A program made the translations under genes and the position numbers. A stretch of 37,233 bases of DNA, from NCBI RefSeq assembly GCF_001690595.1, contig NZ_LZHH01000011.1:1-37233 (forward strand). Reading direction: 5' to 3'. Below the pieces are notes generated by a model. That model searched no databases. It was not told where the DNA came from and saw nothing but the letters and a program-made list of their open reading frames with translations. Source of the stretch: Gilliamella sp. Choc5-1. GTDB lineage: Bacteria > Pseudomonadota > Gammaproteobacteria > Enterobacterales > Orbaceae. Below, one piece after another: positions 18,878-28,893 of the stretch (the first letter of the stretch is position 1; every line of letters starts with the position of its first letter).

Positions 18878-21106
18878 TTATTCGTTCACCTCTATTTTAT
18901 CTATCTTTTGTAAACCTCTTGGTAACGGTGTACCTTTTCGTGCTCGCTCTGCCTTAAATTTTTGTAAATCAGCAGGATATAATGTAAGTTTGCGTTTACC
19001 AACATATAACGTTATTGAAGTGTCTTGTGTAATTAATAGAGTATAAGCAAGGCAGTCATCAGCACCTGAAAGTGATACTATTTTATTTCCTTTACCTTTA
19101 GCAAGTTCAGGTAAATCTTTTACAGGAAATATGAGCATTCGGCCTGCTTTGGTGATTGATAGTAGTAAACTATCTTCAGATGTGATTTCAATTGGTGGTA
19201 ATATTTTAGATTCTTTAGGCAAATTAATAATTGCTTTACCATTACGATTGCGAGCAATCAAATCACTAAATTGACCAATAAATCCATAACCAGCACTTGA
19301 AGCAAGTAATAATTTTTGATCATCATTTTGAGACATGAGCACATGTTCAACTGTTGCACCAGCGGGTAGTGCTAATTTACCAGTTAATGGTTCGCCTTGA
19401 CTTCGTGCTGATGGTAACGTGTTTGGTTCTATAGCATAACTACGTCCCGTTGAATCGATGAAAATAACAGGTTGATTACTTTTGCCTTTGGCGGCAGCTT
19501 TAAAACTATCACCAGATTTATAACTTAAACCAGCAGGATCAATATCATGACCTTTTGCTGTTCTTACCCAACCCATTTCAGATAAAACGACAGTAACAGG
19601 TTCAGATGGTGTTAACTCTTGTTCACTAATAGCTTTAGCTTCACTGCGCTCAACAATTGGAGAACGACGGTCATCACCATATTTTTCAGCATCCTCTTTT
19701 AGCTCTTTTTTAATTAAATTACTCAATTTTTTAGGCGAAGCTAACAAAGCTTGCAGATGATCACGCTCTTTTGCAAGCTCACTTTGTTCGCCTTTAATGC
19801 GCATCTCTTCAAGTTTGGCTAAGTGGCGAAGTTTTAACTCTAAAATCGCTTCGGCTTGAATTTCAGTTAAAGCAAAACGATTAATTAATTCTTGTTTAGG
19901 TTCATCTTCGTGACGAATAATTTCGATGACTTCATCGATATTTAAAAAAGCAATTAATAAGCCATCGAGAATATGGAGTCTTTTTAATATTTTATCTAAA
20001 CGGTAATTTAAACGTCGAGTGACGGTATTTTTTCGATACTCTAACCATTCAGTAAGAATTTCAACTAAGCCTTTTACTGATGGGCGATTATCAAGCCCAA
20101 TCATATTCATATTAACCCGATAACTTTTTTCGAGATCGGTTGTGGCAAATAGATGATTCATCACTTGCTCTAAATCTACTCGATTTGAACGTGGCACAAT
20201 GACCAGACGAGTTGGATTTTCGTGATCAGACTCATCACGTAAATCTTCAATTAAAGGTAGTTTTTTGGCTCGCATCTGAGAAGCTATTTGTTCTAAGATT
20301 TTAGCACCCGAAACTTGATGAGGCAGATCTGTAATTACAATATCACCTTCTTCTTTCTTCCAAACAGCACGCATACGGATTGAACCACGCCCCGTTTTAT
20401 AGATTTTCGCTATGTCTTCTGGTGAAGTAATAATTTCAGCTTCTGTTGGGAAATCGGGGCCTTGTATGTGAGCCATTACTTCGTTGAGCGTCGCATTGGG
20501 GTTATCAGCAAGCATAATTGCCGCATTCGCGACTTCACGAAGGTTATGAGGCGGTATATCAGTTGCCATGCCGACCGCGATACCTGTTGTACCATTTAAT
20601 AAAATGTTGGGTAATCTAGCCGGTAACATTTTAGGTTCTTGTAAAGTACCATCAAAGTTAGGCGTATAATCAACCGTTCCTTGTCCTAGTTCACCTAATA
20701 GTAGTTCGGCATATTTTGACAAACGTGATTCTGTGTAACGCATAGCGGCGAATGATTTAGGATCATCAGGTGCCCCCCAGTTACCTTGCCCATCAACTAA
20801 TGGATAGCGATATGAAAATGGTTGTGCCATGAGCACCATCGCTTCATAACAGGCACTATCACCATGAGGATGATATTTACCAAGCACATCCCCGACGGTA
20901 CGTGCAGATTTTTTAAATTTGGCTTGTGCGTTAAGTCCTAATTCAGACATAGCATAAACAATGCGTCGCTGCACTGGTTTTAAGCCATCTCCAATAAATG
21001 GCAATGCACGATCCATAATGACGTACATTGAGTAGTTTAAATAGGCGCTTTCGGTAAAAGTGCGTAACGACTGGATTTCTACTCCGTCATGAGTTATCTC
21101 ACTCAT
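18878..21106 (-). CDS. parC: DNA topoisomerase IV subunit A
   Basis: ParC cuts and rejoins DNA in the enzyme that separates daughter chromosomes. The 742-residue product has the breakage-reunion domain with [20 protein letters not shown], the catalytic tyrosine in [10 protein letters not shown] (Y124, equivalent to E. coli Y120), the coiled-coil tower, and a C-terminal pinwheel domain (about 500-740) with [12 protein letters not shown] and [12 protein letters not shown]. The residues where quinolone resistance arises, S84 and E88 (E. coli S80 and E84), are unchanged. It follows parE by 27 bases. Gyrase A is excluded by the C-terminal domain and by the parE partner. Confidence 0.97.
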   Translation of the reverse strand: MSEITHDGVEIQSLRTFTESAYLNYSMYVIMDRALPFIGDGLKPVQRRIVYAMSELGLNAQAKFKKSARTVGDVLGKYHPHGDSACYEAMVLMAQPFSYRYPLVDGQGNWGAPDDPKSFAAMRYTESRLSKYAELLLGELGQGTVDYTPNFDGTLQEPKMLPARLPNILLNGTTGIAVGMATDIPPHNLREVANAAIMLADNPNATLNEVMAHIQGPDFPTEAEIITSPEDIAKIYKTGRGSIRMRAVWKKEEGDIVITDLPHQVSGAKILEQIASQMRAKKLPLIEDLRDESDHENPTRLVIVPRSNRVDLEQVMNHLFATTDLEKSYRVNMNMIGLDNRPSVKGLVEILTEWLEYRKNTVTRRLNYRLDKILKRLHILDGLLIAFLNIDEVIEIIRHEDEPKQELINRFALTEIQAEAILELKLRHLAKLEEMRIKGEQSELAKERDHLQALLASPKKLSNLIKKELKEDAEKYGDDRRSPIVERSEAKAISEQELTPSEPVTVVLSEMGWVRTAKGHDIDPAGLSYKSGDSFKAAAKGKSNQPVIFIDSTGRSYAIEPNTLPSARSQGEPLTGKLALPAGATVEHVLMSQNDDQKLLLASSAGYGFIGQFSDLIARNRNGKAIINLPKESKILPPIEITSEDSLLLSITKAGRMLIFPVKDLPELAKGKGNKIVSLSGADDCLAYTLLITQDTSITLYVGKRKLTLYPADLQKFKAERARKGTPLPRGLQKIDKIEVNE

Positions 21107-21133
21107 TATTGTTCCTCTAAATCATTCAGTTTA

Positions 21134-23023
21134 TTAGACATCAAGTTCAACTTGATCGCCTTTTTCTTGTAACCATTCGCGACGATCTTCTGAGCGTTTT
21201 TTAGCAAGTAGCATATCCATTAATGCCATCGTTTGCTCAGCATCATCAAGCGAAAGCTGCACTAAACGACGCGTATTGGGATCCATTGTTGTTTCACGTA
21301 GTTGTAGTGGATTCATTTCACCTAGACCTTTAAAGCGCTGCACATTGGGTTTGCCTTTTTTACGTTTAAGCTGTTCTAAAATGCCTTCTTTTTCTTCTTC
21401 ATCTAGGGCGTAATGAACTTCTTTTCCTAAATCGATGCGGTAAAGCGGCGGCATAGCAACAAAGACATGCCCATGTTCAACCATGGTACGAAAGTGCCGA
21501 ACAAATAAAGCACAAAGTAATGTTGCAATATGTAGCCCATCTGAGTCGGCATCGGCTAAAATACAGATTTTACCATAACGTAATTGGCTTAAATCATCGC
21601 TATCTGGATCGATACCGATAGCAACAGAAATATCATGGATTTCTTGTGAGCCGAGTACTTCATCGGACGAGACTTCCCATGTATTTAAGATTTTGCCTTT
21701 AAGAGGCATAATGGCTTGATATTCACGATCTCGCGCTTGTTTAGCCGAACCTCCCGCAGAATCGCCTTCCACTAAAAAAAGTTCAGTACGACTTAAGTCT
21801 TGTGATGAGCAATCGGCCAATTTACCTGGTAATGCTGGACCACTGGTTAATTTCTTTCGAATGACTTTTTTGGACGCTTTTAAGCGTTTTTGTGCACTTG
21901 AAATTACCATTTCAGCTAGTAATTCGGCTATTTGTACATTTTGATTCAACCAAAGACTAAATGCATCTTTCACAATAGCCGAAACAAATGCCGCACTTTG
22001 GCGCGATGATAAGCGTTCTTTAGTTTGACCCGCAAACTGAGGCTCTTGCATTTTGACTGAAATAACATAGGCACAGCGTTCCCATATATCATCGGCGGTT
22101 AATTTTAATCCTCGTGGTAACAAATTGCGAAACTCACAAAACTCACGCATTGCGTCTAATAATCCTTGACGTAAACCATTAACATGGGTACCGCCTTGTA
22201 CGGTTGGGATTAAGTTAACGTAACTTTCAGTTAATAATTCTCCACCTTCTGGCATCCAAAGCAGTGCCCATTCTACGGCTTCTGTTTCGCCAGTATGATT
22301 ACCTGTAAAAGGCGTTTCAGGTAAAAGAGAGTAACCGCTGACAGATTCCATTAGATAATCTTTTAGGCCATCTTCATAACACCAACGTTGTTCGGTATTA
22401 TTGATGTCATCTTTAAAAATAATTTCAAGACCAGGACAAAGCACCGCTTTAGCTTTTAGTAGATGTGATAAGCGTGGGACAGAAAATCTAGGCAAATCAA
22501 AATATTTTTCGTCAGGCCAAAAATGAACTTTGGTACCTGTATTACGACGACCACAAGTGCCCGTAATATGCAGATCTTCAACTTTATTACCGTTTTCAAA
22601 AGCTATTTCGTACACTTGTCCATCACGATGAACTGTAACTTCAACACGTTTTGATAATGCATTGACTACCGAAATACCTACACCGTGTAAACCACCTGAA
22701 AATTGGTAATTTTTGTTCGAGAACTTTCCGCCAGCATGTAAACGACAAAGCAATAATTCAATCGCTGGCACACCTTCTTCAGGGTGAATATCAACTGGCA
22801 TTCCTCGCCCATCGTCGATAACTTCTAGTGAATTATCTTGAAAAAGGGTAACCTTAACTTTACGAGCATGACCTGCGATAGCTTCATCAACACTGTTATC
22901 AATGACCTCCTGCCCTAAATGGTTTGGTCGGCTTGTATCAGTGTACATTCCAGGTCGATGACGAACTGGATCAAGCCCTTTTAATACTTCAATATCAATG
23001 GCATTATAAGTAGATTGCGACAT
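21134..23023 (-). CDS. parE: DNA topoisomerase IV subunit B
   Basis: ParE is the ATPase subunit of topoisomerase IV. It has a GHKL ATP-binding domain with EVIDNSVDEA, DDGRGMPVDIHPEEG and GGLHGVGISVVNALS, a transducer domain, and a TOPRIM region with LFLVEGDSAGGSAKQARDR and ILADADSDGLHIATLL. I place the start at ATG 23023 (629 residues, against 630 in E. coli). The frame extends 10 codons further to a GTG at 23053, but the putative -10 box at 23056-23061 lies against that codon and the added residues have no counterpart in the family. parC, djlA and trkH follow in the same direction. Confidence 0.96.
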   Translation of the reverse strand: MSQSTYNAIDIEVLKGLDPVRHRPGMYTDTSRPNHLGQEVIDNSVDEAIAGHARKVKVTLFQDNSLEVIDDGRGMPVDIHPEEGVPAIELLLCRLHAGGKFSNKNYQFSGGLHGVGISVVNALSKRVEVTVHRDGQVYEIAFENGNKVEDLHITGTCGRRNTGTKVHFWPDEKYFDLPRFSVPRLSHLLKAKAVLCPGLEIIFKDDINNTEQRWCYEDGLKDYLMESVSGYSLLPETPFTGNHTGETEAVEWALLWMPEGGELLTESYVNLIPTVQGGTHVNGLRQGLLDAMREFCEFRNLLPRGLKLTADDIWERCAYVISVKMQEPQFAGQTKERLSSRQSAAFVSAIVKDAFSLWLNQNVQIAELLAEMVISSAQKRLKASKKVIRKKLTSGPALPGKLADCSSQDLSRTELFLVEGDSAGGSAKQARDREYQAIMPLKGKILNTWEVSSDEVLGSQEIHDISVAIGIDPDSDDLSQLRYGKICILADADSDGLHIATLLCALFVRHFRTMVEHGHVFVAMPPLYRIDLGKEVHYALDEEEKEGILEQLKRKKGKPNVQRFKGLGEMNPLQLRETTMDPNTRRLVQLSLDDAEQTMALMDMLLAKKRSEDRREWLQEKGDQVELDV

Positions 23024-23055
23024 AGTTTTTCTATTTATTCGAATAAATGACACCC

Positions 23056-23085
23056 ATTATACCAATCTTTGTTCAATAAGACCAA
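23056..23085 (-). promoter_or_regulatory. Probable promoter of parE-parC-djlA-trkH
   Basis: A perfect -10 TATAAT (23056-23061) is preceded on the minus strand, after an 18-base spacer, by TTGGTC (23080-23085), a partial match to -35. Transcription would begin near 23049, leaving a leader of about 25 bases before ATG 23023. This supports the shorter ParE start. Confidence 0.6.
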
Positions 23086-23375
23086 GGTCAATGGTCAAGG
23101 CGTTTAAGTTAAAATCATCAATTCAACTATTGTATTGGTTAGCAAAGATTATTTATTTTTATTGCTAGAAAATTAATTGTATAACAAAAAGTAAATTAGT
23201 ATGGAGCAGCGTAAATAACGATATTGGGGATGAGCTATTTCTTTTTATATTTAAGAATAATTCTTATTTAACTTAATTGTTGTAATTTCTCTGCTATATT
23301 TGACTTTTTTCGTTTTTTTTATCACATTTTTAGTATTATGATAAATAAGTCCCATAAAAAAATTAAGGGAATTTG
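23086..23375. other. Intergenic region between parE and dmsA
   Basis: About 290 bases of very AT-rich sequence separate the divergent parE and dmsA genes. It must hold the dmsA promoter, but I could not fix it: TTGACT at 23300-23305 has no good -10 at 16-18 bases, and TATTAT at 23334-23339 is too far away. I looked for an FNR-type palindrome (TTGAT-N4-ATCAA), expected for an anaerobic reductase, and saw none close to consensus. No RNA gene or credible ORF is seen. Confidence 0.5.
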
Positions 23376-25847
23376 ATGAGTAAGTCCGAACATAAAATAA
23401 GTCGACGTAATTTTTTACAGAAATCATTAACCATAGCAGGTGTAGCAGCACTAACAAATAATATGCAGCTACCTTTTGTCTATGCAGATCCAAAAACTAA
23501 TGCTAAAAGTAGCATAATCCCAACTAATTCCACAGATGAAGAAAAAATTGTTTATAGTGCTTGTTTAGTAAACTGCGGTAGTCGTTGTCCTTTAAAAGTC
23601 CATGTCAAAAACGATATTATCACCAAAATATCATCAGAAGACGGCATTCATGAACCAACTTTTGGTCAGCACCAAATTCGCCCTTGTTTGCGTGGACGCT
23701 CAGTTCGATGGCGCACTTACGATCCTGAGCGCTTAAAATATCCAATGTTACGGATTGGTAAGCGTGGTGAAGGTAAATTTAAACGGATTTCGTGGGATGA
23801 GGCTATTAATTTATTAGCAGATAAACTCAAATATACCATTAATAATTATGGTAATGAGGCAATTTATTATCAATATGGAACAGGTACAACAGGTGCAAAT
23901 ATTTCAGGGCGCAGTGCCTGTAAGCGATTTTTAAGTACTATTGGTGGTTATCTTAATTATCATGGTGACTATTCAAGTGGACAGATAACAGCTATTCTGC
24001 CTTATATTTATGGTAATGCTAAAGAGTCATTGATTGATCAAATAAAGCACTCTGATTTAGTCGTGATGTTTGGGCAGAATATTGCCGAAACTCGCATGTC
24101 TGGCGGTGGGCAAGTTACGGAGTTATTTAATGCATTATCGCAAAGCAAAGCACGAGTTATTATTATTGATCCTAGGCGTAATGAAAGCGTTGTGGGTTAT
24201 AATGCGGAGTGGATTCCCATTATTCCCGGAACAGATGCTGCTTTAGTTGCTGCAATTATCTATGCTTTACTTGAAGAAGATCGTATTGATGATGCGATGC
24301 TCAATCAATATTGTGTCGGTTGGAACGCTGATTCATTGCCTGACAGTGCGCCACCTTTTAGTGATTTTAAATCTTATATTCTCGGATTGGGTAACGATAG
24401 AACGCCTAAAACACCAGAATGGGCTGCGAAAAAGACAGGTATTGCTGCGGCACAAATTCGTAAGCTAGCACTGGATATTGTTAATGCTAAAGCTGCATGG
24501 ATTTCTCAAGGTTGGGGAGCTCAACGTTGGCAAAATGGTGAGCATACGACAAGGGCGATTATGATATTGCCAATTATCACTGGTCAATTTGGTAAACCAG
24601 GCACTAATATTGGTACATGGGGAGGCAGTGTTACTTATCCTGTTCCAAGCTTAAGCATTTCTAATCCAATAAAAACTAGCATTCCCTTCTTTTTGTGGAC
24701 TAAAGCAATTGAAGATCCACTTAGTATGACTGCCAAAAATGCCTATTTACTCAATAAAAATAAACTTGATGTTGGAATAAAATTCCTCTGGAGTTATGCT
24801 AGCAATGTAATTGGTAATCAGCATGCTGACCTAAATCGAACACACCAAATTTTGCAAGACGAGTCTAAATGTGAGTTTATTCTTGTTTGGGATACGCATA
24901 TGACCGCCTCGGCAAAATATGCAGACTTAGTCTTGCCCGATGTTTCATCGGTTGAAAGTAACGATTTGATTAATAACTCTTATGCATCGGGCGCTTATCA
25001 CTATCTTATCCGTATGCAACGCGCAATAACACCACTTTGGGAAAACCGCCCAGCTTATGAAGTATTAACTGAACTGTCCAAAATTATGGGCGTAAAGGAC
25101 AAATTTACCGAAGGGCGAACGCAAGAAGATTGGATAGCCTACTGTTATGAAAAATTACGCAAAAGTGAAACCCATTTACCACCTTTTGCCAATACTGATG
25201 GTATGGGCGTTATTGATCGCAAGCTAGCGGATAGCGATACCCAGATTGCACTAAAAGCCTTTCGAGACGATCCTATTAAAAACCCATTAAATACACCATC
25301 AGGAAAAATAGAAATCTATTCAGAAGCATTAGCTACTATCGCCAATGAATGGGAACTCGATCCAGAGGATTTTCTTCACCCTATTCCTGCCTATTTACCT
25401 GCCATTGAAGGGAGTGAAGATAAATCAAAACGCGAAAAATATCCATTGCAACTTATAGGTTTTCATACCAAAGGGCATTGCCATTCTACTTACAGCAACT
25501 TACCACAACTACGTGAAGCAGTAGCCAATAGCCTTTGGATTAATCCATTTGATGCCAAACAAAGGCAAATTAAACATGGTCAATTAGTTGAGGTTTACAA
25601 CGATCGCGGTCGGCTTTATATTCCTGCCAAAGTTACACCACGAATATTACCAGGTGTGCTTGCAATACCTCAAGGTATATGGGCCAAAACTAATGCATCA
25701 GGGGTTGATATTGGCGGATGTATTAACCGCTTAACTTCGTTGCGTCCAAGTGTGTTGGCTAAATCAAACTCACAACATACTAATTTGGTTGATGTTAAAC
25801 CATTATCGGCTGCATCAACGACATTGCCTGTAACAGGGGGGCAATAA
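23376..25847 (+). CDS. dmsA: DMSO reductase-type molybdoenzyme, catalytic subunit DmsA
   Basis: This is the catalytic subunit of an anaerobic respiratory S/N-oxide reductase, with a bis-MGD molybdenum cofactor. The 823-residue protein begins with a Tat signal (SRRNFLQK at residues 9-16, hydrophobic core, cleavage likely after VYA at 37), so it is exported folded. It has the Fe-S ligands C63, C67, C71 and C104 (CLVNCGSRC and RPCLRGRS), the molybdenum-serine region GDYSSGQI near 200, and whole-length similarity to DmsA/YnfE/YnfF including NQHADLNRTHQILQDE and the C-terminal KVTPRILPGVLAIPQG. The start at ATG 23376 has AGGGA five bases upstream; a TTG one codon earlier is ignored. DMSO, TMAO, methionine sulfoxide or selenate as substrate cannot be told apart from sequence. 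Confidence 0.93.
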   Translation: MSKSEHKISRRNFLQKSLTIAGVAALTNNMQLPFVYADPKTNAKSSIIPTNSTDEEKIVYSACLVNCGSRCPLKVHVKNDIITKISSEDGIHEPTFGQHQIRPCLRGRSVRWRTYDPERLKYPMLRIGKRGEGKFKRISWDEAINLLADKLKYTINNYGNEAIYYQYGTGTTGANISGRSACKRFLSTIGGYLNYHGDYSSGQITAILPYIYGNAKESLIDQIKHSDLVVMFGQNIAETRMSGGGQVTELFNALSQSKARVIIIDPRRNESVVGYNAEWIPIIPGTDAALVAAIIYALLEEDRIDDAMLNQYCVGWNADSLPDSAPPFSDFKSYILGLGNDRTPKTPEWAAKKTGIAAAQIRKLALDIVNAKAAWISQGWGAQRWQNGEHTTRAIMILPIITGQFGKPGTNIGTWGGSVTYPVPSLSISNPIKTSIPFFLWTKAIEDPLSMTAKNAYLLNKNKLDVGIKFLWSYASNVIGNQHADLNRTHQILQDESKCEFILVWDTHMTASAKYADLVLPDVSSVESNDLINNSYASGAYHYLIRMQRAITPLWENRPAYEVLTELSKIMGVKDKFTEGRTQEDWIAYCYEKLRKSETHLPPFANTDGMGVIDRKLADSDTQIALKAFRDDPIKNPLNTPSGKIEIYSEALATIANEWELDPEDFLHPIPAYLPAIEGSEDKSKREKYPLQLIGFHTKGHCHSTYSNLPQLREAVANSLWINPFDAKQRQIKHGQLVEVYNDRGRLYIPAKVTPRILPGVLAIPQGIWAKTNASGVDIGGCINRLTSLRPSVLAKSNSQHTNLVDVKPLSAASTTLPVTGGQ

Positions 25848-25849
25848 AA

Positions 25850-26464
25850 ATGCAATATGGATTTTATATCGATTCTTCAAAATGTACAGGATGTAAAACC
25901 TGCCAACTTAGTTGCAAAGACGAAAAAGACAACGCATTAGGCGTTCATTTTCGCCGAGTTTATGAATATGGCGGAGGTACATGGCAACAAGTTGATGGTA
26001 TTTGGCAAAATGATACCTTTACTTATTATTTATCGATTTCCTGTAACCATTGTGAACAGCCTACTTGTGTACAAGGTTGCCCAACGGGTGCAATGCATAA
26101 ACGCAAACAAGATGGGCTAGTTGTAGTTAATCAAGATGTCTGTATTGGTTGCCGATATTGCGAAATGCGTTGCCCATATGGTGCGCCACAGTTTGATCAT
26201 CAAAAAAAGGTTATGTCAAAATGTGACGGCTGTTATGAACGTGTCGAACAAGGGCTAAAACCCGTTTGTGTCGAATCCTGCCCACAGAGAGCATTAGATT
26301 TTGACGAAATTGAAAAACTGCGTCAGCGACATGGCAATGAACGAAATATTGCTCCGTTACCAAACGAAAACCTAACCAAACCAAACATTGTTATCAAACC
26401 TCATCCACAAGCAAAAGTCTCGGGTGATACATTAGGACAAATACTCAACCCTGAGGAGGTTTAA
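25850..26464 (+). CDS. dmsB: DMSO reductase iron-sulfur subunit DmsB
   Basis: DmsB carries electrons from the membrane subunit to the catalytic subunit through four [4Fe-4S] clusters. The 204-residue product has four Cys groups: C12/C15/C18/C22, C65/C68/C73/C77, C98/C101/C104/C108 and C125/C128/C140/C144, in typical ferredoxin-like patterns (CTGCKTCQLSC, CNHCEQPTCVQGC, CIGCRYCEMRC). It has no signal peptide, as expected, since it is co-exported with DmsA by the Tat signal of its partner. The gap to dmsA is two bases and GGGGGG before the start is a strong ribosome binding site. Confidence 0.95.
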   Translation: MQYGFYIDSSKCTGCKTCQLSCKDEKDNALGVHFRRVYEYGGGTWQQVDGIWQNDTFTYYLSISCNHCEQPTCVQGCPTGAMHKRKQDGLVVVNQDVCIGCRYCEMRCPYGAPQFDHQKKVMSKCDGCYERVEQGLKPVCVESCPQRALDFDEIEKLRQRHGNERNIAPLPNENLTKPNIVIKPHPQAKVSGDTLGQILNPEEV

Positions 26465-26465
26465 C

Positions 26466-27305
26466 ATGCATGAATTACCATTAGTTTTTTTTACTGTATT
26501 TGGGCAGTTATCTGTTGGCATGGTATGGTTAGGAGGGCTATTTTATTTAGTTAATCGTGACCCAAATCGGAATATTATTATCCAAAAAATCAATATAACC
26601 GCTCTAGTTTTTATGGCTATAGGTATGGCGCTGGCCTCGTTTCACTTAGGTAAGCCCTTGCGTGCGTTAAATGTGATATTTGGTATTGGGCGATCACCAA
26701 TGAGTAATGAAATTTTCACCTTTGGCGTATTATTCGGTGTCACCTTTGCATGGGTGCTAATAAACTATTATGCACAACATCCAAATACCAATAAATTAAA
26801 AATAATCAAAAAAATTTGTTTACAGCTCAAGCACATTCCATATTTAGACCAAATATTGGCGACACTTTTAATTATCATTAGTCTATTTTTTGTTTGGACG
26901 ATCGTATTAACCTATATGCTACCGACCGTAAAAACATGGAACACCTATTACACCGCTATACAAATGTACACCGCCATGCTAGCTTTAGGGGGCGTTGCTA
27001 TTGCGCTATTAGGACTACCGCGGCTTGGTTATATAGCTTGTGTGATAGGAAGCTTATTTATTATTTTATTGAAAGTGCCTTATGCCAACTTAATGACCAC
27101 AATCGCACCAGAGCTCACTCATCAACAACATAGTTGGATGATAACCGAATGCATACTATTAATCATGGCATTGATATTAATGACTATCAACATTTGGCAA
27201 AAACGGCATGCAACGATCATTTATAGCTTTGCTTTTATTGGTATCTTCATTGGCGAAATCAGTGGGCGCATTGCATTTTATAACTTATGGATAATTCCGA
27301 TGTAA
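26466..27305 (+). CDS. dmsC: DMSO reductase membrane anchor subunit DmsC
   Basis: DmsC anchors the DmsAB dimer on the periplasmic side of the inner membrane and oxidises menaquinol. The 279-residue product has eight predicted membrane segments and family features such as MHELPLVFFTVFGQLSVGM at the start, ASFHLGKPLRALN near residue 58, SNEIFTFGVLFG and the final GEISGRIAFYNLW. It begins one base after the dmsB stop with GAGGAGGT ideally placed. The low primary conservation of DmsC is normal; position and the listed motifs make the call firm. Confidence 0.92.
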   Translation: MHELPLVFFTVFGQLSVGMVWLGGLFYLVNRDPNRNIIIQKINITALVFMAIGMALASFHLGKPLRALNVIFGIGRSPMSNEIFTFGVLFGVTFAWVLINYYAQHPNTNKLKIIKKICLQLKHIPYLDQILATLLIIISLFFVWTIVLTYMLPTVKTWNTYYTAIQMYTAMLALGGVAIALLGLPRLGYIACVIGSLFIILLKVPYANLMTTIAPELTHQQHSWMITECILLIMALILMTINIWQKRHATIIYSFAFIGIFIGEISGRIAFYNLWIIPM

Positions 27306-27347
27306 TGCATCATCAATACGATATACTTATAGTCAGGTAGCGATTTA

Positions 27348-27929
27348 ATGAAAAATAACCAAGTAATGCATCTAGATAAACTTACATCCACCATTTTAGC
27401 CAAAGTATTAGGTGCTTTTTTTTATTATCCACCTGATCACCAAACAGTTAAACCACTCATTGATACCTTATGCCAAATTGAGCATATCGCTAACTGGCAA
27501 AACACTGTGCTTATTGGTGAACAGTGCCAAATAATTGCCAATCAAATCAACAATCTAGAACTTAATTACCAATTTTCATTATTATTTGAAGGGCAGGGTA
27601 GCATGTCTGCGCCACCATGGGGATCGGTCTATTTAGATCAGGAGCAACTATTAATGGGTGAATCGCAAGAGCGCTATCGTCAATTTTTACAGCAACACGG
27701 ATTAATTCTCAATACTGGCATCAACGAACCTGAAGACCAATTTGGATTAATGCTAATGGCTTATGCCATATTGCAAGAAAAGGACAAACCCAAAATAGCA
27801 AAACAATTAATTGATGAACATTTATTGATTTGGTCTTCAGCCTACTTAGAAAAATTAAAGCAAAATGAGATAAGCCCATTTTATCGAGCATTAGCTGTGA
27901 TTGCGCAGCAGTATCTGCGCATAATCTGA
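27348..27929 (+). CDS. dmsD: TorD/DmsD-family redox enzyme maturation chaperone
   Basis: This cytoplasmic all-helical chaperone would bind the Tat signal of DmsA and hold it until cofactor insertion. The 193-residue product contains the family marker SAPPWGSVYLDQEQL near residue 88 and the downstream EPEDQFGLMLMAYAIL helix. It lies 42 bases after dmsC in the same direction, as expected for a dedicated chaperone. The family is divergent, so assignment as DmsD rather than another TorD paralogue is mostly by context. A small hairpin (TGCGCAG/CTGCGCA, 27902-27921) sits over the last codons, with a T5 run nine bases later, and could end the operon. Confidence 0.85.
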   Translation: MKNNQVMHLDKLTSTILAKVLGAFFYYPPDHQTVKPLIDTLCQIEHIANWQNTVLIGEQCQIIANQINNLELNYQFSLLFEGQGSMSAPPWGSVYLDQEQLLMGESQERYRQFLQQHGLILNTGINEPEDQFGLMLMAYAILQEKDKPKIAKQLIDEHLLIWSSAYLEKLKQNEISPFYRALAVIAQQYLRII

Positions 27930-27951
27930 CTTTTTCATTACAGTCTTTTAG

Positions 27952-27978
27952 CTAACAAACCTTTACCTAACAAACCTT
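27952..27978 (+). repeat. Two tandem copies of a 12-base repeat after dmsD
   Basis: CTAACAAACCTT occurs at 27952-27963 and again at 27967-27978, a period of 15 bases. The second copy runs into ACCTTGTT (27975-27982), which is the reverse complement of AACAAGGT at 28011-28018. No function is apparent; it lies between the end of dmsD and the start of ubiA. Confidence 0.4.
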
Positions 27979-28056
27979 GTTGATGATAGTGCGCATTGCA
28001 GGTTTTAAGTAACAAGGTATAATCCACTTATTATTTTAAATAGCAAATATCATTTT

Positions 28057-28884
28057 ATGTTAGCGTATATACAACTAATGCGGTTAGACAAACCGATCGG
28101 CACCTTACTACTACTTTGGCCAACGCTCTGGGCAATATGGCTAACAGGTCAACCGTACACCTATATCACGCTTATTTTTATTTTAGGGGTAATCATCATG
28201 CGGGCAGCTGGATGCGTTGTTAACGACTATGCCGATCGTCATTTTGATGCTCACGTCGAACGCACAAAAAAACGTCCACTAGCTCGGGGTGCATTGACCG
28301 AAAAAAGCGCATTATGGACCTTATTTATCCTATTATTTATTGCTCTTTGCCTATTGCTTAATTTAAATAAGCTATCTTGGCTTATTGCATGCATAGCCTT
28401 ACTAACAGCAATGATTTACCCGTTTATGAAGCGCTACACTCACTTACCGCAAGTCACTTTAGGCATTGCCTTTAGTTGGGGGATTCCTATGGCATATGCA
28501 GCCATTATAGAGCAATTCCCTTTCACTTGTTGGTTACTTTGCTTGGCTAATATCTGTTGGATAATTGCTTATGACACGGAATATGCGATGGTGGATCGCA
28601 ATGACGATATCAAAATAGGCATAAAATCCACCGCCATTTTATTTGGGCGGTACGATAAGTTAATTATTGGGGTATTACAGGTATTAACGATGATTGGGTT
28701 ATTTATGGTTGGCATCATCAACCAATTATCATTGGTTTTTTATATTGCTTTATTGCTTGTTGCCATGTTATTTATTTACCAACAATGGTTAATCAAAAAT
28801 CGAGAACGAGAACGTTGTTTTCAAGCTTTTTTAAATAATAATTATGTTGGGATTATGGTGTTTTTTGGGGTATTTTTTAACTAA
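28057..28884 (+). CDS. ubiA: 4-hydroxybenzoate octaprenyltransferase
   Basis: UbiA is the intramembrane prenyltransferase that joins 4-hydroxybenzoate to a polyprenyl chain in ubiquinone synthesis. The 275-residue product has about eight membrane helices and both Mg2+-diphosphate-binding motifs, NDYADRHFD (56-64) and [13 protein letters not shown] (172-184), with [19 protein letters not shown] at the start. It is some 15 residues shorter at the N-terminus than E. coli UbiA; no in-frame start exists between 28009 and 28057. There is no clear ribosome binding site. ubiC, its usual upstream partner, is missing here, so 4-hydroxybenzoate would be made by a gene elsewhere or taken up. Confidence 0.93.
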   Translation: MLAYIQLMRLDKPIGTLLLLWPTLWAIWLTGQPYTYITLIFILGVIIMRAAGCVVNDYADRHFDAHVERTKKRPLARGALTEKSALWTLFILLFIALCLLLNLNKLSWLIACIALLTAMIYPFMKRYTHLPQVTLGIAFSWGIPMAYAAIIEQFPFTCWLLCLANICWIIAYDTEYAMVDRNDDIKIGIKSTAILFGRYDKLIIGVLQVLTMIGLFMVGIINQLSLVFYIALLLVAMLFIYQQWLIKNRERERCFQAFLNNNYVGIMVFFGVFFN

Positions 28885-28893
28885 AAAACACCC
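28868..28893. terminator. Shared terminator of the convergent ubiA and folP genes
   Basis: GGGTATTTTTT (28868-28878) pairs with AAAAAACACCC (28883-28893) with one mismatch and a four-base loop. It overlaps the ubiA stop codon and touches the folP stop. The A/T arms give a T-run on whichever strand is transcribed, so it can serve both genes. Confidence 0.55.

Noticed and set aside
18878-21106. Possible quinolone-resistance change in parC
   Set aside because: The serine and glutamate equivalent to E. coli S80 and E84 are unchanged (S84 and E88 here).
23024-23053. Ten-codon N-terminal extension of ParE from a GTG
   Set aside because: The likely -10 box abuts it, it lacks a ribosome binding site and it exceeds the family length.
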